DNA from: Daucus carota subsp. sativus
Lineage: Eukaryota > Streptophyta > Magnoliopsida > Apiales > Apiaceae
Reading direction: 5' to 3'
DNA length: 64,000 nucleotides
Assembly (NCBI RefSeq): GCF_001625215.2
Contig: NC_030389.2
Span: 3,384,930 to 3,448,929 of the forward strand
In this document: one piece after another, positions 58,480-64,000 of the stretch
Layout of the letters: each line of letters begins with the position of its first letter
Numbering within the stretch: position 1 is the first letter of the stretch
Program-made: the position numbers and the translations under genes
The notes under the pieces: model-generated
Seen by the model: only the letters and a program-made list of their open reading frames with translations
Told to the model about the DNA's origin: nothing
Database searches by the model: none

Positions 58480-58561
58480 GGATATTGTACCACCTCTGAA
58501 TTAAAGAAAATTCTCTAAGCGGATATTGTACCACCTCTGAATTAAAGAAAATTCTCTAAGC
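58480..58561. repeat. Perfect 41-bp tandem duplication
   Basis: Units 58480-58520 and 58521-58561 are identical (GGATATTGTACCACCTCTGA start, TTCTCTAAGC end). Confidence 0.97.
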
Positions 58562-58872
58562 TTCGCGTGGGCTGTAAGATCACCCAATTCTGACTTCTAG
58601 AACCCAAGATATGGCCCAAACACGGAGTCATGTGCAAACAATCCAACAAATCTGAATTTCCTTCTAATTAATCTCCAAATTAAACTCTTTATTCCAATTT
58701 CTTACAAGTTTAGGAACTCCTTACTTCCTACAATAAAACATTAAAATCTAATTAATAAATATCCAATTAAATGCAAAATACAATTAAATATGAGAATAAA
58801 ATCATCTAGAATATATGTAAATATATACTCTATAAAGAGTTTTGCTTCGAGCTTAGCCTCAACTCTCAGATA

Positions 58873-59488
58873 CACATTGCAACAATGTACACAGCAATTG
58901 TATACCCTCCTCTTGCCAATAGCTATCTCAATTTAGACAAGGCTCAACCTCAAGAAAACATTCTATTAATCAGCCAAGACCGCATTCCCAGCAATCAAGC
59001 TATTCAAACAAGCAAAGACATTCTAACCATACACTTAAATTATACATACTAAAATATTCGTACCATACACATTCAAATTAAATAGACTTTTATCCTTTGC
59101 CAACATGTTCCTACATATTATCTTTAGGAACACCCACAAACAATACATAATAAGGCATAGTAACAGCCAAGAAGGTTATCTGCAATACAAATTATTCTTA
59201 TATATCAAACAAATGACTGGAGCCGCTTTTTAGTGGCAGGATATGTTTTTCAACACAAACTTTGTGATTCCAATATGCATTCACACAAAATTTTTACAAA
59301 GAATAGATAGGGAATGACACTTTAAAAGGTGTACATCACTGAAAGGTCTGTACAACGGAGAAATGTCAGCAAAATCTTACATTGGGAATGACTCCTGACA
59401 GTCTCAGATATAATTTATTTGATAAACAGTTCAGAATTTCAGCTCACGAGCTTATATTAGAGAAAACATTTCTACTGCAACAACCAAA
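58873..59488. other. Spacer, nothing recognised
   Basis: AT-rich, without a coding signal; possibly the 3' UTR of the minus-strand exons that follow. Confidence 0.4.
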
Positions 59489-60628
59489 TTAAGGAATAGT
59501 GCGCTGGTAGAGGGGTAAAGCACCCAAAGCTTTTCGTTCAGCATTCTCCCGTTGTACCTACAAAACACAAGCCAATAAGCGATTTGATCAATTTATGACA
59601 CCACAGCTAGTAAATAAATATCAATATTACTAATCACAAGATACCAAAATATTGGATCTCAAGACACTTTAATGTGAACTTTTAAATGTCTTGCTTTGTT
59701 TTCAATAGGGCACCCATATGCTAAACATATGCACTGTCTTATCAAGCTTCGCTTAAATGGATTACTGATTAAACGAAATTTTTTCTTCCATAACTGGTAT
59801 ATCTAATGTTCAACATTTCCCAATCCTCCTACATATTCAGACTTAGGTTTGCATCGACTTCTTGTTCTATCCGCTAAAGTTTTTGCTCTTAGTCTTCAGT
59901 TGTACTAAACAAAGAAACAGAAACATCAAATATTTTAAAAGAGCTGAAGATAACATTGGTTACAGAAGTCAGGCCACGGACTCAGATCAATGTTCTGTTA
60001 TCTTTCTAATTATGCTTACGATGAGCAAACACAGGGTAAATTTTTTTTAAGAAGATACTATACTAGTATACTCTGCACAATACTCTCTGTGCTGTCAATA
60101 TGTACAACCCAGTAGGTAATATGTGAATGGAAGCTAATCCTTGATTTCCTATTAGTCACTTCTACATTTAATTTCAGGCATCTTCATATTGGAAGTGAAG
60201 GATTAACATTTTTCCATTGGAAATGGTTAGCTGATATGTTTATTATTACACTCAAGAGTCAAGACAAATTCAATGGGTGGGTTCAGGTAATAAAAATATC
60301 AGTAATGAGCCAACATAATCTCAGGAAACTAAAATAAACAACTCCAACACTGCAGAGGAGCATATGAGGGTAAAAGCACACGGAACACACACTTCAATGA
60401 ATAATATGCTCCAAACTGAAGACAATCTCGTGAAGAAAAATTGCTCGTAATTCTTAGGATGAGGATAATGTCACACATCAAAATGTCGGCTATTTTGTGA
60501 ACTTACAGTTTACATCATGCAACAAATGTTAAAAGTGACTAGAAAATTAATCAACATTGCACAATAAGTTCAAAACTTACAAGAGCCAACATCTCTCGAA
60601 CATAGCTTCTAAATGGAGTCTGCATTGC
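59489..60628 (-). CDS. Two terminal exons of an unidentified minus-strand gene
   Basis: Exon A (60581-60628) lies between a TTCACAG acceptor and a GTAAG donor and encodes AMQTPFRSYVREMLAL. Exon B (59489-59557) follows a TTTTGTAG acceptor and encodes VQRENAERKALGALPLYQRT, then Ile-Pro and a stop. The frames join without a shift. The lack of stops, good splice sites and charged helical composition suggest real exons. Upstream exons were not found. They may lie beyond the transposon-rich DNA at 60.9-62.2 kb or outside the window. I do not recognise the family. Confidence 0.4.
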
Positions 60629-60899
60629 CTGTGAATAAAAGAAGATTTTAGTAAACAGGACATGGACACATCAATATATCGGTATCGGGTTCCGGTTCTT
60701 CAATTTTAATTGGGTCTGATTGGCTTAATATTATTTATAAACTTAATTCAAACGTACTTATTCATCTAATTTTGACTTTTCTTGTTAATTTAAACTTATA
60801 AACATTACAAAATGAGTATATGTTCAAATAAATTTTGGGGCTTGAGGCAAGAATCAGACGCAGGACCTACAATTAGACAAAATTGAACATATACTATTT

Positions 60900-61630
60900 T
60901 GACGAACAATAATTTTATTGAACATAGAACATAAGAACACAATCCGGACAAACCCCCAAACTGACAACTACAACCTGATTGTGAAACAAAAACCGAGCTA
61001 AACACATAGCCGCTTTGTTTTCATTACTTAACAGATAGAAAATAAATATACTTGATAAAAAAAATGATTACAAAAGTTTCTCGAGCAATCCAGTCGACAC
61101 CAACATCACTGAAAATAGTAGAATCACAATTGACCTGCGCACATAAAAAACCGGTGATAGACCAGTGTTCATATCTATCAGTTACACCAACTGAGGTTCA
61201 GAGTACAGTTGCCCCTTATATTGAACAATCTTTTGTTGTGCGAGGTGAGCTCTCGCGATAAGTACCACAATTCCAAATTTGAAGCGGGTTGCCCAGATCT
61301 CCCAATACACCATAGAAATCATTTTTAACGCAACATGACAACGAATCAAAAACGCAACAAGACATACACCCAAAAATTGGGGACAATCAACAACCCAAAA
61401 GGATGGGTACGGTAACAAGATCACACCCAAAAAGATTTAGATCTCGATTTTATTGAAAACTATTATAATAGAAATTACAGATTTAGAAATGGAAGAAACG
61501 GAATGAGAGGATGGATGTGACGGATGTGGATTTGATGGAAGAAGGGGCCGGTGAAAGATGGATGATAGTCATGAATGGCGGCCGACTCTCATTAGGGTTT
61601 TAGCAAGATATTATACATCATTTTTGATTA
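60900..61630 (-). mobile_element. Internally deleted LINE-derived insert with 16-bp TSD
   Basis: TGAACATATACTATTT occurs exactly at 60884-60899 and 61631-61646 and flanks 731 bases. The minus strand starts GCTAAAACCCTAATGAGAGT, like a retroelement leader, and reads a LINE RNase H start (VNCDSTIFSDVGV). It then jumps to a distal piece (ENKAAMCLARF) and ends soon after AATAAAATT. The order and the long duplication suggest a non-LTR element that lost its middle; the poly(A) tail is not visible. Confidence 0.55.
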
Positions 61631-61669
61631 TGAACATATACTATTTGATTGAATAAAATCATAAAAATG

Positions 61670-62213
61670 TCAACTCCCAAAATTGAACATATCCGGTGCA
61701 TAACCAAGAGATTGCCTCGATGGAAGCTTTCTCACAGAGATAGGACTCACAATTCCCTGGTTTGTAGCACCAAGACCCATCCCTTCAGTGTAATCCATAC
61801 TAGCCATCATCTTTGAAGCAATGTCAGGAGTGTGATTCTCCCATTTCGCGAAAACAGCAGTTTCAGTTTGGATTCCCCTTTGCAGGATAGAACTTTCCAG
61901 ACCCCTAAACCTTCTGAATTATCTTCTTCGTAGTCACTATAATCAGAATGCTCCAAACTTGACTAGTCTTTTTCGTCAAAGAGTTGAGCATATGAAGACA
62001 ATGAAATAATTTCATTTTTGAGCTTTAAAGAGCTTCCATCATCGAGGAAAACAACTTTCCCCACTCTAACTTTATCATCCCATAATTTAAGTTTTGCCTT
62101 CCGCCAAATGCCAACCTTACTATTAGCGACAACCCAAATACTAGAACCTGCTACTGATTGATCCCAAACTGTAGGTCTATGTCTCTTCAAGGAATATATA
62201 GGAACATCAATCC
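61670..62213 (-). pseudogene. CCCH/G-patch (ZGPAT-like) gene fragment
   Basis: On the minus strand, after an acceptor-like TTTTTTGTTAG, the frame encodes a Tudor-like segment (VGKVVFLDDGSSLKLKNEI, then LSSYAQLFDEKD). It then meets an in-frame TAG at 61963-61965. Beyond it lies an acidic stretch (SDYSDYEED), a one-base frameshift near 61,890, and a G-patch domain ([20 protein letters not shown], then [16 protein letters not shown]). This is the C-terminal half of plant CCCH zinc-finger, G-patch proteins related to ZGPAT. The N-terminal zinc finger is absent, so it is a broken fragment. Confidence 0.72.
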
Positions 62214-62827
62214 CTAACAAAAAAGATAACACTTATCATTTCAGCTCAAGGACTTTCGATTAAAGGCCATGTCAGCTTTTACAATAAACTATAATTCGTG
62301 ACGTAGAAGAATGAAGATACTGCACAAGATACGAGGAATATTGGTGAAATTTACAAATACAACTAGAAATATAATAACAACAAACTAAACCTATTTACAA
62401 GAATAATAAACCTAATTTTTACATAAAACAACTGTAACACACCATGTGATAAATGACAATTGGAACCAAATCGACATTGTTGTTGTTGAAAAAACTTGCA
62501 CATTTGCACTTGGGTGGTCCAACATTAGTAAGTTGATCTTTCTAATACTTGATGTCACTTTAGTAAACTGACAAATATGTGCTATTTCTAAACTCATGTT
62601 AGTTCTGCTGAAATGTTAGCCATCTATTCAGCAACTAACTTGGAAAATCACTGTATGAGAAAGTTAAATGACAATATTGTGAATCAAAAATCAATTCAAC
62701 TTTAGATACCCTACTTTCCTAAATTTTAAAATTGATTTTGAATTTAGCTATCAACCTTGGTAACTTTACTTAAAAATAGACCAATAAAATAAAATATGTG
62801 TGGAACAACCATGCATGCAACGAGGCC
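62214..62827. other. Spacer, nothing recognised
   Basis: Short open frames only; its right end is the putative promoter of the next gene. Confidence 0.4.
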
Positions 62828-62835
62828 TATATATA
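62828..62835 (+). promoter_or_regulatory. Putative TATA box of the right-edge gene
   Basis: TATATATA in GCCTATATATACACC, 84 bases before the ATG at 62919, followed by a C/A/T-rich leader. Confidence 0.5.
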
Positions 62836-62918
62836 CACCAGCAAAACTTCTCTTATCTTACTCATCTATCACTATTCACTACCACTTGTGAAAAACCGAA
62901 ATAAAGAAACGTAATAGC

Positions 62919-63394
62919 ATGCAAGGATCACGAGTGATGATGATAGCAAGAAAAGTTTGGCCTGTTCAGGCCAAACCTACTGTTGCTCACAGTGAGTATT
63001 TTACTTGCATGTATATTACTACATAGTTTTTTGCATATATCATCTTTACAACTTCTTCTCTTTTTTCTTCTAGGCAGAAGGCATGAAATAATTCTAGCTT
63101 TCAGGCATCGTCAGAGATCAGTGATTTCAATCTCTAGTACTTGGCTGCTGCTCGTTGGTGGAAGAACAAGGATGTTGATGACATTGTCACATTCGAAGTA
63201 ACAATAACAAAGTGACTACTGAAAAGATGGAAGAAACTAAGAAGGTTAGAGTATACAACTATTATTTTGATTTAGAACTTACATGTATATATATTTACGT
63301 GATTTACTATTTTCTACTTTTTGTGTTGGCAGAGGCTGGACAATTTGCCACAAAGTTTGAAAAAGGAAACGACAACTTTATGAAAGGACACTAG
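62919..63394 (+). CDS. Unidentified small multi-exon gene candidate
   Basis: An ATG at 62919 opens MQGSRVMMIARKVWPVQAK, then PTVAHS, with a good donor (GTGAGT at 62,992). An acceptor TTCTTCTAG at 63,065-63,073 keeps the frame and gives about 66 residues ending LMTLSHSK at 63,201. A different frame of the same exon (WWKNKDVDDIVTFE at about 63,153-63,195) looks more protein-like. A later block after TTGGCAG (63,343 on) reads EAGQFATKFEKGNDNF. The exon structure is therefore uncertain. No family was recognised. Confidence 0.3.
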
Positions 63395-64000
63395 CAAAAT
63401 GAAAATAAATGGCGTTCTGTGGGTTCGTGAGGAGATCAAGCGATCATGGTTCGGAGGCAACATCATCATCGTTGATTACTGGGCCAAAGCTATTCAGCTT
63501 TCCAAGCAGTTTTTGCTTGATGGTCCCAGTAACTTGATGAAGATAATGGAAAAAAGGTGAATTCCTCCAAACTGACAAAGATCATGGATTAATTTTTTGT
63601 TTATATGTTATCATTTTGGTATCCATCATTCTAATTAAAGTGGACATGACGTATTTATGTTGTGCATCGGTAAAAAAATTATATAATATGAATACTATTT
63701 TTTTTCATGTGTTTATTCCAATTAATTTTTGTTACAAAATATTATATACGACCTCTCTTACTTTCGGAGGTAGATTCGGTACTGTTGAGCTCATCTATTT
63801 TGAAGAGAAATTTTTGTATTTCTGTTTGCAAAATTGAACACATGCAAATAGAATTCAATCATTTTATATAAAAATCATTTAACGAGTATCGCAACATTTT
63901 GAGAAATGAAATTTATATCAATTCAATCCAATAAGCACCCAAGTAAATCATTTAATTTGATAAAAAAAATTGTGAGGATATCTTTACTATATTATAATAA
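63395..64000. other. Right edge, no confirmed gene
   Basis: A short frame near 63,425-63,555 (REEIKRSWFGGNIIIVDYW, then DGPSNLMKIMEK) looks coding and may be a further exon of the preceding candidate. From about 63,560 on, AT-rich DNA with nothing recognised. Confidence 0.3.

Larger units (their letters stand above)
57456..58872 (-). mobile_element. Retroelement-like insert bounded by 18-bp repeats
   Basis: AGCCTCAACTCTCAGATA occurs perfectly at 57456-57473 and 58855-58872, enclosing 1,381 bases. On the minus strand the interior contains GTCTCTGTGGGAACGACTCT, a phrase typical of LTR retrotransposon LTRs, but no protein domain. An 18-bp target duplication is too long for an LTR element (normally 5 bp) and would fit a non-LTR mechanism, so the class is unresolved. 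Confidence 0.5.

Noticed and set aside
58242..58518. Ile-Tyr repeat proteins on both strands
   Set aside because: Translation of an (AT)n microsatellite.

Overview
The window is AT-rich nuclear DNA from a flowering plant, most likely a eudicot. Genes carry short GT-AG introns. The gene families are plant ones: Rf-like P-class PPR, UGT85A, ABCG half transporter and Cys-type selenoprotein H. The spacers are packed with plant transposon debris such as Stowaway and Emigrant-like MITEs, hAT MITEs, a TRIM, a MULE, LINE pieces and SINEs. The sequence alone does not name the species. I saw no rRNA, tRNA gene or CRISPR array.

1-25,500: a tandem PPR cluster. Three intronless, near-identical Restorer-of-fertility-like PPR genes lie on the + strand (3444-5318, 11303-13171, 19567-21429). 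Each is followed by a degenerate PPR relic in a shared downstream flank. A piece of a fourth unit lies at about 1.4-2.4 kb, next to a truncated LTR. Between the three genes, the two RNA-recognition residues differ in 12 of 14 motifs while the scaffold and the C-terminus are almost unchanged. Inserted here are a MULE carrying a GC-rich, gene-like fragment (Pack-MULE candidate), a complete TRIM, several MITEs, a LINE fragment, and a hAT MITE whose empty site survives in a sister unit.

25,500-30,800: gene-free, AT-rich DNA with a Stowaway MITE, a SINE-like fragment and decayed repeats.

31,178-34,315: one eight-exon ABCG half-transporter gene of the ABCG11 clade.

35,700-50,500: a UGT85A glucosyltransferase cluster of three intact two-exon genes (35799, 38677, 43962), one relic (41664-41869) and one 5'-truncated copy (49751-50518).

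44,949-53,903: a direct tandem duplication of about 4-5 kb. It took in the end of the third UGT gene and the start of the neighbouring SelH-like gene. The outer copies are intact: the UGT on the left, and a four-exon SelH-like gene on the right (52040-56560). The inner copies are cut at the junction, which shows a 3-bp AGC microhomology.

56,561-64,000: an LTR-like insert bounded by 18-bp repeats, a minus-strand pair of probable terminal exons, a LINE-derived insert with a 16-bp target duplication beside a broken CCCH/G-patch gene fragment, and an unidentified promoter-bearing gene candidate at the right edge.

The PPR genes probably act on organellar, mainly mitochondrial, RNA. The UGT cluster probably glucosylates small molecules in the cytosol. 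The ABCG protein probably exports lipophilic compounds or cuticular lipids. I see no reason to think the three groups form one pathway; they look like separate locally amplified families.
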